Assembly: GCA_029960085.1 (NCBI GenBank)
Contig: JASCPG010000024.1
Span: 1 to 39,474 of the forward strand
Length of the DNA: 39,474 nt
Source: Microbacteriaceae bacterium PS02067
GTDB lineage: Bacteria; Actinomycetota; Actinomycetes; Actinomycetales; Microbacteriaceae
Direction of reading: 5' to 3'
Part shown: positions 13,873 to 28,232 of the stretch, one piece after another
Layout of the letters: the number at the start of each line of letters is the position of its first letter
Numbering within the stretch: position 1 is the first letter of the stretch
Program-made: the position numbers and the translations under genes
Notes under the pieces: model-generated
The model's input: only the letters and a program-made list of their open reading frames with translations
Told to the model about the DNA's origin: nothing
Databases searched by the model: none

Positions 13873-15432
13873 ATGACAGCGCCCCGCCTGTTGCCGTTCG
13901 GCGATCGCGGCCTGCTCATCGAGGTCGACACGCTCGACGAGGTGCTGGCGCTCGCGGAGGCCCTCCGGGCCACGCGGCCGGATGGCGTCGTCGACCTCGT
14001 CCCGGCGGCCCGCACGGTCCTCGTCCACGTCGACCCGCGGCGGTTGAGCCTCGCCGCGGCCCGCGCGTGGATCGCGCAGACCGGCGATGCGCCCCACGTG
14101 ACGCGCCCGCCCGGTGCCGTCGTGGAGGTGCCGATCGTCTACGATGGGCCCGATCTGGACGACCTCGCGGACAGCCTCGGCGTCACGCCGCACGCGCTCG
14201 CCACCCAGCATTCCGCGTGCGAATGGACGGTCGCCTTCACAGGCTTCGCACCCGGTTTCGCGTACCTCGTCAGTCCGGACTGGCCGCACGACATCCCCCG
14301 GCGCGCGAGCCCGCGCACGCGCGTCCCCGCCGGCGCGGTCGGCCTCGCAGGCGCCTTCGCCGGTGCGTACCCCCGCGAGACGCCCGGCGGCTGGCAGCTC
14401 ATCGGCACGACGTCCGCGCCACTGTTCGACCCGGATGCCTCCCCGCCCGCGCTCCTCGTCCCCGGTGCTCGGGTGCGCTTCGTTCCGGCGGCAGTGGCGA
14501 GCGCGCCAGCGGCGGCACGCGCCGTTACCTCTCCTGCTGCTGCCGCCACGTCGGAATCGCCTCAGCCGGAAGCCCCGGCCCTCACGATCCTCGAACCCGG
14601 GCTCGGCGCGACGCTCCAGGACCTCGGCCGTCCGGGGCATGCGTCCGAGGGCATCGCCGCGTCGGGCGCCGCCGACCGCGCGGCATTGCAGACGGCCAAC
14701 CGCCTGATCGGCAACGCGCCGGATGCCGCAGGCATCGAGATCACGATGGGCGGCCTCCGCGCCGTCGCCAGCACCGACCTGTGGCTCGCAGTCGCGGGAG
14801 GCTGGGGAGACCTGAGCGTCGACGGCCGGCGTGTCGACCCCTACACGGCGTTCCGGGTTCCGGCGGGAGCACAGGTGCACGTCGACTGGCTCACGCACGG
14901 CGCCCGCGCGGTCCTCGCCGTGCGCGGCGGCCTCGACGGACCACGCGTCGCCGGTTCGCTCGCGACCGACACGATGTCGGGGCTCGGCCCCGCGCCGCTG
15001 CGCGCGAGCGACACCGTCGCGCTCGCCGCGGCGGCACCCACGGGCCCCATCCCGCCCGACGATCTGCACCCCTGGAGCCCGCCGGCGCAGGGTGACCTCG
15101 TCATCGACCTCGCCCCCGGCCCGCGCGCCGACTGGGTCGAGGATGTCGGTGCCCTGTTCGACCGCGTCTGGACGGTGTCGAACGCCGCCGACCGCGTCGG
15201 TATCCGACTCGACGGTGCGCCGCTGACGCGCGCGCGCACGGGCGAACTGGCGAGCGAGGGGATGCTGCCCGGTGCGATCCAGCTGCCGCCGGACGGGCTG
15301 CCGGTGATCCTCGGCCCGGACGGCCCGGTCACGGGCGGCTACCCCGTCATCGCCGTCGTGACGGATGCCTCCCGCGACCTCCTCGCGCAGGCGCGCCCGG
15401 GGACGCGCATCCGGTTCCGACACGCTCGCTGA
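13873..15432 (+). CDS. pxpBC: 5-oxoprolinase subunits PxpB and PxpC fused (KipI/KipA-like)
   Basis: 519 residues. Residues 1-200 are the PxpB/KipI domain: LLPFGDRGLLIEVD at the start, then WTVAFTGFAPGFAYL (about 118-132) and RTRVPAGAVGLAGAFAGAYP, the conserved carboxyltransferase-like core. An Ala/Pro-rich linker (about 203-235) leads to the PxpC/KipA domain (236-519), which opens with ILEPGLGATLQDLGRPGH and SGAADRAALQTANRLIGN. In many bacteria these are two genes; the fusion is common in actinobacteria. With PxpA it forms 5-oxoprolinase. The start is ATG 13873, with GGAGG about eight bases upstream. Upstream in-frame starts would read through the repeat element and are rejected. Confidence 0.92.
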   Translation: MTAPRLLPFGDRGLLIEVDTLDEVLALAEALRATRPDGVVDLVPAARTVLVHVDPRRLSLAAARAWIAQTGDAPHVTRPPGAVVEVPIVYDGPDLDDLADSLGVTPHALATQHSACEWTVAFTGFAPGFAYLVSPDWPHDIPRRASPRTRVPAGAVGLAGAFAGAYPRETPGGWQLIGTTSAPLFDPDASPPALLVPGARVRFVPAAVASAPAAARAVTSPAAAATSESPQPEAPALTILEPGLGATLQDLGRPGHASEGIAASGAADRAALQTANRLIGNAPDAAGIEITMGGLRAVASTDLWLAVAGGWGDLSVDGRRVDPYTAFRVPAGAQVHVDWLTHGARAVLAVRGGLDGPRVAGSLATDTMSGLGPAPLRASDTVALAAAAPTGPIPPDDLHPWSPPAQGDLVIDLAPGPRADWVEDVGALFDRVWTVSNAADRVGIRLDGAPLTRARTGELASEGMLPGAIQLPPDGLPVILGPDGPVTGGYPVIAVVTDASRDLLAQARPGTRIRFRHAR

Positions 15433-15634
15433 CCCGCACCCGCGCCCGCCCCGCGCCCACCCGCGCCGCCCGATCCCCTAGAGTGGCCGCTTCAGCCCGA
15501 CCGTCGGCGCGAAGGAGCGGGTGGCGCTCGCCGAGTCGGTGCTCGCCTCCTGGAAGTTCACGGGCTGAGTCACCGCAACGACCCCGCGTGCGGGCGGTTA
15601 TACCGCAGCATCCGAAAGTCGTCAAGAATCGGGC
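15433..15634. other. Intergenic region upstream of the rpoB promoter
   Basis: About 200 bases with no complete gene. It contains a 29-codon frame without in-frame start (15482-15568) in which nearly every codon ends in G or C, which may be a decayed gene end. It also holds a small GCGGT-TAT-ACCGC hairpin at 15594-15606, about 30 bases before the -35 box. Confidence 0.4.
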
Positions 15635-15663
15635 TGGACAGGGCGCGTCGCACGTCCTATAGT
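15635..15663 (+). promoter_or_regulatory. rpoBC promoter (-35 TGGACA, 17 bp, -10 TATAGT)
   Basis: TGGACA at 15635-15640 and TATAGT at 15658-15663 are separated by exactly 17 bases, a near-consensus housekeeping promoter. Transcription would start near 15670, giving a leader of about 147 bases before the rpoB start. Confidence 0.75.
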
Positions 15664-15723
15664 GGGTAGTTGCGCTCCCTTCCCCCATGCCCTCATATGG
15701 TGGTCGGCTTGTGCCTGCGCCCC

Positions 15724-15775
15724 GTCGTCAGACGGCTCGCGCGCAGGAGTGGAACGGAGCACTCCACCTGACGAC
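15724..15775 (+). other. Structured rpoB leader: nested hairpins
   Basis: GTCGTCAG (15724-15731) pairs perfectly with CTGACGAC (15768-15775), and within it GGAGTG (15746-15751) pairs with CACTCC (15760-15765) around an eight-base loop. The structure sits in the transcribed leader, about 40 bases before the rpoB start. No known riboswitch class is recognised. Confidence 0.5.
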
Positions 15776-15816
15776 AAGGAAACCAGCCCCCGCCCGGGCT
15801 CATGGAGGTAATCCCC

Positions 15817-19317
<3,501 letters not shown>

Positions 19318-19358
19318 TCCGCGGCATCCCTTTACAGAATTCCGACACAGGAGAACCA

Positions 19359-23231
<3,873 letters not shown>

Positions 23232-23242
23232 GCACCAATTGC

Positions 23243-23274
23243 GAAGGGCTCCGGGTATGTTCCCGGAGCCCTTC
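23243..23274 (+). terminator. rpoBC terminator hairpin
   Basis: GAAGGGCTCCGGG and CCCGGAGCCCTTC form a perfect 13-bp stem with a six-base loop, 11 bases after the rpoC stop, followed by GTCGTGT. This is the strongest terminator in the window. Confidence 0.9.
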
Positions 23275-23308
23275 GTCGTGTCCGCCGGGCGCCGGCGCAC
23301 CGTCGTCG

Positions 23309-23314
23309 TAGCCT
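23309..23314 (+). promoter_or_regulatory. -10 box of the gene at 23321, probably leaderless
   Basis: TAGCCT followed by six bases (ggagca) and the ATG at 23321. Confidence 0.45.
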
Positions 23315-23320
23315 GGAGCA

Positions 23321-23923
23321 ATGGCACGGATCGGCGGCAGGAATGCCTTCCTCGCGTGGTTCGTGGGGCTCGCGTGCCTCGCGATCCTCGGCGTGTTGGC
23401 GTACCTCGCGGTGCCCATGCTCCCGGTATCCCTCGCGTGGGTCGGTGCGACGGTCGGCCAGACATCGGAGACGTCCGCGCCCGTCGCGGCGGGCGATGAG
23501 GCGGTCGCCGGGCCGCCGACGCAGTGCCCGAAGCTCTACGACGAGGCGCTCTGGGCGGCCATGCGGTCCACGAAGAAGTCGGTGATGACCCCGTCGAAGG
23601 ACGCGCCGACGACGACGGCGACGGCGCTCGTGAGTGCGCTGCAGCCGCAGGTGACCCTGACCTGCTCGTGGCATTCGTCTCTCGGGACGGTGACGACGAC
23701 GCTCGCGACGGTTCCGCCGGATGCCGGGGCGATCGCCTCCTCGGCACTGCCCGCCGCGGGATTCACCTGCGAGAAGATCGACGACCGCACGCGGTGCGCC
23801 CGCAGCGACGGCGACCTCACCGAGACGATCGAAGCAGGTGGCGGAACGTGGCTCTCGACGAGCGAGAACGGCTGGCATCCCAAGGACTACGTCAGCCGCA
23901 CGGCCGCCGTCGTCTGGCCCTGA
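23321..23923 (+). CDS. Membrane-anchored extracellular protein with four conserved cysteines, unknown function
   Basis: 200 residues. One N-terminal hydrophobic segment (about 9-33) would anchor it with the rest outside; no signal-peptidase motif is obvious. The extracytoplasmic part has cysteines at 69 (QCPKL), 115 (LTCSW), 150 (GFTCE) and 159 (TRCA), and ends in WLSTSENGWHPKDY...VVWP. The convergent lipoprotein gene at 24096-24767 shows the same order: GC..L, VCVW, GFTCYE, IRCEK (again nine residues between the last two), then Tyr-rich turn and ALWP. I therefore read the two as paralogous domains, probably with two disulfides each. I do not recognise the family. The gene is leaderless behind TAGCCT and follows the rpoBC terminator. 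Confidence 0.7.
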   Translation: MARIGGRNAFLAWFVGLACLAILGVLAYLAVPMLPVSLAWVGATVGQTSETSAPVAAGDEAVAGPPTQCPKLYDEALWAAMRSTKKSVMTPSKDAPTTTATALVSALQPQVTLTCSWHSSLGTVTTTLATVPPDAGAIASSALPAAGFTCEKIDDRTRCARSDGDLTETIEAGGGTWLSTSENGWHPKDYVSRTAAVVWP

Positions 23924-23964
23924 GCCTGCCGCCGCGGGCGCACCGCCCGGCATCCGCATCACGT

Positions 23965-24036
23965 ACTCCGCAGAAACTCACGAACTCCGCAACGCGGGCG
24001 GGGGATGGATGCGGAGTAGGTGACAGTCTGCGGAGT
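23965..24036. terminator. Compound inverted repeat between convergent genes (bidirectional terminator candidate)
   Basis: Arms of 27 bases at 23965-23991 and 24010-24036 are about 75 percent complementary around an 18-base loop. Each arm is made of two ACTCCGCA units, so the structure contains four copies of this octamer, two in each direction. It sits in the 172-base gap between two convergent genes, where a bidirectional terminator is expected. Confidence 0.65.
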
Positions 24037-24095
24037 TGGTGCGCGCCTCGCACGGCGCGCGCAGGAGGGGGTCCCGCCTGCCGCTGGGCGTCGCG

Positions 24096-24767
24096 TCAGG
24101 GCGTCGCGCTGGGGGTCGCGCTGGGCGTCGCAGGTGTCACGGAGGGCGACGGGCGACCACCCGCGGGCCACAGTGCCGAGATGACGGCGTCCGTGTAGCC
24201 GGTCGGCGCGAGGTTCGAGTACTGCGTGTCGACGACGACGCCGTCGCGGTAGAAGACGGTGCGGCCGTTCTTCACAGGCAGATTCGGGTCGTCCCATGTC
24301 TTCTCGCAGCGGATGCCGCCGCGCGGCTCGTAGCAGGTGAAGCCGTCCTGACCGAGCGCGAACAGGGCATCCCGCGCCTCGCGATCGGGGGAGTAGCCGA
24401 TGACCGTGACCAGTCGCGTCGCCGCTGCGCCCGGCTCGCCCCAGACACAGACGCGCGCACTGTCCTCGCGGATTCCCCCGCCCATCCCCGGCGCGTTCAG
24501 GGGCACGTCCTCGAGCTGTGCGAGCACGGCGTCCGTGAGGAGGTCGCGGCAGCCCTGAGGCAGATCGGCGGGCAGCGGCGTCGTCGAGACGGAAGACCCC
24601 ATCGGGAACGGCGTGACGGATGCCGACGGCGTCGGCCGCGGGGCCGCTCCCGTCGTCACGGACGACGATGACCCGATGGGCGCGGGTGCCCCGGCGCATC
24701 CGGCCAGCAGGAGTACCGCCGTGATCGCGCCGAGTGCGGCCGGGAGGAGATGTGCGGGGCGGGGCAT
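24096..24767 (-). CDS. Lipoprotein with four conserved cysteines, unknown function
   Basis: 223 residues. A lipoprotein signal peptide ends in the lipobox LLAGC, so Cys24 would be lipidated and the protein held on the outside of the membrane. A Ser/Thr/Pro-rich linker (31-68) leads to a globular domain with Cys73, Cys107, Cys145 and Cys154, and it ends in a low-complexity Pro/Ser/Thr/Ala tail (205-223, SPSVTPATPSATP-like). Cysteine pattern and flanking residues (VCVW, DGFTC, IRC, ALWP) match the convergent neighbour at 23321-23923, so the two are likely paralogues. No family is recognised. The ATG at 24767 follows TATCGT by six bases, giving a leaderless mRNA. Confidence 0.75.
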   Translation of the reverse strand: MPRPAHLLPAALGAITAVLLLAGCAGAPAPIGSSSSVTTGAAPRPTPSASVTPFPMGSSVSTTPLPADLPQGCRDLLTDAVLAQLEDVPLNAPGMGGGIREDSARVCVWGEPGAAATRLVTVIGYSPDREARDALFALGQDGFTCYEPRGGIRCEKTWDDPNLPVKNGRTVFYRDGVVVDTQYSNLAPTGYTDAVISALWPAGGRPSPSVTPATPSATPSATP

Positions 24768-24773
24768 GCCTCC

Positions 24774-24779
24774 ACGATA
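24774..24779 (-). promoter_or_regulatory. -10 box of the lipoprotein gene, leaderless
   Basis: TATCGT on the minus strand, then six bases (ggaggc) and the ATG at 24767. The spacer is identical to that of the spermidine synthase-like gene. Confidence 0.5.
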
Positions 24780-24895
24780 AGCAGGTCGCGCCGCACACTG
24801 TGCAGGAAGCGCGGCGAGGCTCCACGATGCTCGCGCTCGCGGGCGTTACTCTCGCAGGTGCGGCGGCACGGGCCCCCGCGTGAGGAGCACACGCC

Positions 24896-25798
24896 ATGAG
24901 CGACCAGAAGAACGGCGAGCCGGTCGACGAGAACGTCCCGGCGGAGGAGTCGACGTCGGTGGATGCCGCGGTCGCCAGCGCCAACGAGGGTCTCGCGGAC
25001 GCCGAGGCCGCATCGCGTGACGCCGTCGTCGAGGAGCCCGCAGTCGCTTCGGAACCGGTCGAACACGACCAGCCGGTCGTGCGCGACGAGCCCGCTCCCG
25101 TCGCCGGCAGCAGCTACGCCGACGACCCGGTGGACGAGGACTACGTCCCCGGCGCGTACTCCACCGCGGCGGACGAGCCCACCGAGATCGTCGAGCCCGT
25201 CGTGGTCGCCCCCGTGGTCGTCCCTCAGCCGCAGCCCATCTTCGTCCAGGCGCCCGAGGCCCCACGCCCGCGCGGCAACCGTGCCGCCGCCGGTGCCATC
25301 GGCATCCTGGCCGCGCTCGCGTTCGGCATCCTCTACCTCGCCGCGGCGATCGGACTGCGCATCGCGCGCGGCGATCTCGCCGTGGAGAAGGCCGGCAGCG
25401 AGGCGACCGCCGCTCTCGCGTCGTGGTGGTTCTGGGTTCCGGTCGTCGTGTTCTTCCTCTCGTTCTGGCTGCTGGGTGCGATCGTCAACCGCGGACGCTG
25501 GGGCCACTGGGTGATCTTCGGGCTCCTGGTGGGCGTCGCCTCCTACGGGGGACACCTCCTCGGACAGCTCTTCCAGGCGCCGTTCTGGCAGCTGACCGCG
25601 TCGCAGGGCGAGGAGCTCGTGCGCGGGCAGCTGCTCGCGCCGCTCGCGATCGTCGCCCTCGTCATCGGCCGTGAGCTGACGATCTGGTTCGGTGCGTGGG
25701 TGGCCGCGCGCGGCAAGCGGATGAGCGAGCTCAACCGCGAGGCGCAGCGCGAGTACGAGCGCACGCTCGAGGCGGGCCCGCGCATCCAGCAGGGCTGA
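24896..25798 (+). CDS. Membrane protein with acidic disordered N-terminus, unknown function
   Basis: 300 residues in two parts. Residues 1-128 are acidic and low in complexity, rich in Glu, Asp, Ala, Val and Pro (repeats such as VVVAPVVVPQPQP), and would be a disordered cytoplasmic tail. Residues 129-300 hold about four membrane helices (about 131-153, 175-198, 205-225 and 243-265) and end in a charged helix (KRMSELNREAQREYERTLEAG). I do not recognise a family. The start at 24896 has GAGGAG about eight bases upstream, and a TACTCT box at 24847-24852 could be its -10. The next membrane protein gene starts within its stop codon (TGATG), so the two are probably translated together. Confidence 0.75.
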   Translation: MSDQKNGEPVDENVPAEESTSVDAAVASANEGLADAEAASRDAVVEEPAVASEPVEHDQPVVRDEPAPVAGSSYADDPVDEDYVPGAYSTAADEPTEIVEPVVVAPVVVPQPQPIFVQAPEAPRPRGNRAAAGAIGILAALAFGILYLAAAIGLRIARGDLAVEKAGSEATAALASWWFWVPVVVFFLSFWLLGAIVNRGRWGHWVIFGLLVGVASYGGHLLGQLFQAPFWQLTASQGEELVRGQLLAPLAIVALVIGRELTIWFGAWVAARGKRMSELNREAQREYERTLEAGPRIQQG

Positions 25799-26268
25799 TG
25801 TCCGAGCCGCGTCCGGGGCTGTCGCCGCGTATCGCGGTCGCCTTCGCGAGCGCCGGGTTCGTCGCACTCGTCATCGCGGGTTTCGGCATGCTGAGCCTGC
25901 TCACCGACACCGAGGTGCTCCCCGTGACAGGGCTCGGCCAGGCGCCCGGGATCGTCGGCGTCGTGCTCGCAACCCTCGCCTTCGTCGGGGTGACGGCGCG
26001 CGCCGCCACGCGGGGCCACCCGCGGTACACCGCCGTCGTGCCGACGGTCGCGGCGACCTTCCTCGCCTATCTCGCCGGTGTGGTCCTCGGGGCGGTCTTC
26101 TCAGGCGGAGACCCCGCCCGCGCGATCTCCGCGGCCGGGGCCTTCGCGACGTCGTGGTTCGCCGTCGTGCTGGCATCCGCCGCCCTCATCTGCGGCTGGG
26201 CGGCGATCGCCCTCGTCCGCACGCGCGCGTCGCGGCCGCGCTGGCCGTGGGAGAACGACGAACCCTGA
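25798..26268 (+). CDS. Small four-helix membrane protein, unknown function
   Basis: 156 residues with four hydrophobic segments (about 13-36, 46-67, 77-98 and 112-137) and a short basic C-terminus (RTRASRPRWPWENDEP). There is no recognisable motif. The ATG shares its first base with the TGA of the upstream membrane protein gene, which indicates translational coupling and suggests that the two proteins act together. Longer in-frame starts lie within the upstream gene and are rejected because they would add a charged, non-hydrophobic stretch unlike a membrane protein start. Confidence 0.75.
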   Translation: MSEPRPGLSPRIAVAFASAGFVALVIAGFGMLSLLTDTEVLPVTGLGQAPGIVGVVLATLAFVGVTARAATRGHPRYTAVVPTVAATFLAYLAGVVLGAVFSGGDPARAISAAGAFATSWFAVVLASAALICGWAAIALVRTRASRPRWPWENDEP

Positions 26269-26329
26269 TCGACCCGCCCGCGCGCCGTGTTCCGTGAAAT
26301 CCCGCCGGAACGGGGCGATTGCCGCGACA

Positions 26330-27004
26330 ATGGATGCCGTGGAGCGGTCGATCGAGACCCAGGTGAGCCAGGCGGTCGACGCCTGGCTGCGCTGGCTGCC
26401 CAGGTGGGAGCCGGCCACCCACCGCGGCCGTGTCGCCCCCTGCCGACGGTGCTTCGGCTCGCCCATCCTCTCCGCCGCGGGCCTCGGCGCCGACGTTCCG
26501 CACGGCGTCCAGCACGGGCTGTCAACGCGGATCAAGACGATCGTCGACCACGCCGTCGCGGAGTACACGTCGCGGAACCTTCCCATGCTGCAGGCGGAGC
26601 TCGATCAGCAGGCGGCTCGCAACCGTGCGCGCAGTTACCGGCCGACCGAGGGCCTCGCTCCCGAGTTCGAGGGCCTTCCGCTGGACCCTGACCCGGTACC
26701 GGGCGCACCGTTCCTCTTCACGATCTCCGGCATGGCGGATGAAGTGGATGCCGAGATCCCCGCCCTCCCGCCGCTCAGCGATGAGGCGAAGATCGCGCTC
26801 CGTCAGGAGGTCGGTCTCGCCGACGACTACGCGAACCTCATCGGACGCGAGGCGTGCGCGGTCCTCCTCCATCACCGGCTGCGCATCCAGGCCGCGGTGG
26901 GGCAATACGTCGAGCCGCAGATCGCGGCGATGCTCGAGGAACTCACGCGTTCGCTCGACGCCCCGTTCGATCCGAATGCCGATCCGGGCATCCCAGAGCT
27001 GTAA
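26330..27004 (+). CDS. Hypothetical protein with N-terminal CxxC
   Basis: 224 residues, soluble and largely helical. After an amphipathic helix containing WLRWLPRWEP come a CRRC motif (about residues 38-41), acidic and Pro-rich loops (GLPLDPDPVPGAP), and a helical C-terminal part (SDEAKIALRQEVGLADDYANLIG, EPQIAAMLEELTRSL). I do not recognise the family; the single CxxC is not enough to call a zinc finger. The start is uncertain: ATG at 26330 is given, but GTG at 26339 would lie seven bases after GACAAT in the leaderless spacing seen elsewhere here. It precedes the kinase operon by 103 bases on the same strand; whether it belongs to it is open. Confidence 0.6.
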   Translation: MDAVERSIETQVSQAVDAWLRWLPRWEPATHRGRVAPCRRCFGSPILSAAGLGADVPHGVQHGLSTRIKTIVDHAVAEYTSRNLPMLQAELDQQAARNRARSYRPTEGLAPEFEGLPLDPDPVPGAPFLFTISGMADEVDAEIPALPPLSDEAKIALRQEVGLADDYANLIGREACAVLLHHRLRIQAAVGQYVEPQIAAMLEELTRSLDAPFDPNADPGIPEL

Positions 27005-27054
27005 CGGTCCGCTGGGCATCTGCCCGCAACGTCAATCGTCAGGCGGGGCTTTGT

Positions 27055-27060
27055 TAGCAT
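27055..27060 (+). promoter_or_regulatory. Possible -10 box of the kinase operon
   Basis: TAGCAT, 47 bases upstream of the kinase ATG, in the context TTGTTAGCATT. No good -35 is visible at 16-18 bases. A ribosome site (AAGGGGTGAG) lies directly before the ATG. Confidence 0.3.
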
Positions 27061-27107
27061 TGCCGGGGGTTCGACGACGTCCGGGGACAAGTGGGTGAAG
27101 GGGTGAG

Positions 27108-28232
27108 ATGACGCGCAGGCTGCCCTCCGCGCCGCCTCTGCTGCCCGGTCTCGACTACGTCAGGCCGCTCGGCTCGGGCGGTTTCGCCGACGTGTTCCTG
27201 TACCAGCAGGACATGCCGCGTCGACAGGTCGCCGTGAAGGTGCTGCCGGCCGGTGAGCGCGATCCCGACCTGTTGCGCATGTTCAATGCCGAGGCGGACG
27301 TGCTCGCGCACCTGTCCGCGCACCCCGCGATCGTGACCGTGTACCAGGCCGGCATCTCGGCCGATGGTCGGCCGTACATCGTCATGGAGTACTGCCCCGG
27401 CTCCCTCGCCCAGAGCTACCGCATCGACCGTCTGCCGGTGGCCGAGGTCATGGCGACCGCGGTGCGTCTCGCGGGTGCGCTCGAATCGGCGCACCGCGGG
27501 GGCCTCATCCATCGCGACATCAAGCCCAGCAACATCCTGATCACGTCGTTCGGCTCTGCCGTGCTCGCCGACTTCGGAATCTCCTCCGCTCTCGTGCGCT
27601 CGGGGGACGACGAAGTCCTCGCGATGTCGATCCCGTGGAGCGCTCCGGAGGTCGTCGCGGAGCAGACCGGCGGAACGATCGCGAGCGAGGTCTGGGGTCT
27701 CGGCGCGACGGTGTACTCCCTGCTCGCGGGTCACAGCCCGTTCGAGCGTCGCGAGAAGGGGCAGAACACGCGGGAACTCATGCGTCGTCGCATCTCCCGC
27801 GCGACCTTCGTGCCGATCGCCCGCGCCGACGTGCCCGACGCCCTCCAGCAGGTGCTCGCGACCGCGATGGCGCGCGAACCCGAACGCCGCTACGCCTCGG
27901 CCCTCGAGTTCGGTCAGGCCGTGCAGGAGGTCCAGCGCGGCGAAGGCATCGCGCCGACGCCGCTCGAGGTGCCCGCGGCCGAGTGGATGCCCGCGGCCGT
28001 ATCCGTCGACTTCGCCGACGCGAGCGCGCGCGGTCCCGTGCGCAGCCGCGTCGAGCACGAGAGTCGCCGGGCGCCCTCGCCGCTCGAGGAGACGCGTCGC
28101 CGCGACGAGGACACCGACGTGACCACGCCGCCGGCCGCGTCGCACCGCGTCTGGCCGTGGATCGTGGGTGGCATCCTCGCGCTCGGCCTCGCGGTGGGCG
28201 GGGCGATCGTCATCTGGATGGGGTTGACCTGA
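27108..28232 (+). CDS. Membrane-anchored Ser/Thr protein kinase (Hanks type)
   Basis: 374 residues. The kinase domain covers about 15-275: Gly loop GSGGFADV (22-29), ATP lysine 44 (VAVKVL), catalytic HRDIKPSN (Asp137, Asn142), Mg-binding Asp155 in DFG, and APE within IPWSAPEV. The activation loop is SGDDEVLAMSIPWSAPE and lacks the usual Thr-rich run, with Ser as the only hydroxyl close to APE. A variable charged juxtamembrane stretch (about 280-345) leads to one membrane helix (about 349-369), and only five or six residues remain outside. There is therefore no PASTA or other ectodomain. The stop overlaps the start of the giant surface-protein gene by one base, which may supply the missing external part. 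Confidence 0.93.
   Translation: MTRRLPSAPPLLPGLDYVRPLGSGGFADVFLYQQDMPRRQVAVKVLPAGERDPDLLRMFNAEADVLAHLSAHPAIVTVYQAGISADGRPYIVMEYCPGSLAQSYRIDRLPVAEVMATAVRLAGALESAHRGGLIHRDIKPSNILITSFGSAVLADFGISSALVRSGDDEVLAMSIPWSAPEVVAEQTGGTIASEVWGLGATVYSLLAGHSPFERREKGQNTRELMRRRISRATFVPIARADVPDALQQVLATAMAREPERRYASALEFGQAVQEVQRGEGIAPTPLEVPAAEWMPAAVSVDFADASARGPVRSRVEHESRRAPSPLEETRRRDEDTDVTTPPAASHRVWPWIVGGILALGLAVGGAIVIWMGLT

Noticed and set aside
15594..15606. GCGGT-TAT-ACCGC hairpin upstream of the rpoB -35 as a regulator site
   Set aside because: Arms are only five bases long and symmetry stops there; noted but not called as a separate feature.
24061..24135. Short tandem repeat gcgtcgcgctgggggtcgcgctgggcgtcgc-like sequence as a possible CRISPR or VNTR
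   Set aside because: It encodes the Pro/Ser/Ala/Thr tail of the lipoprotein on the minus strand; units are too short and without spacers for a CRISPR.
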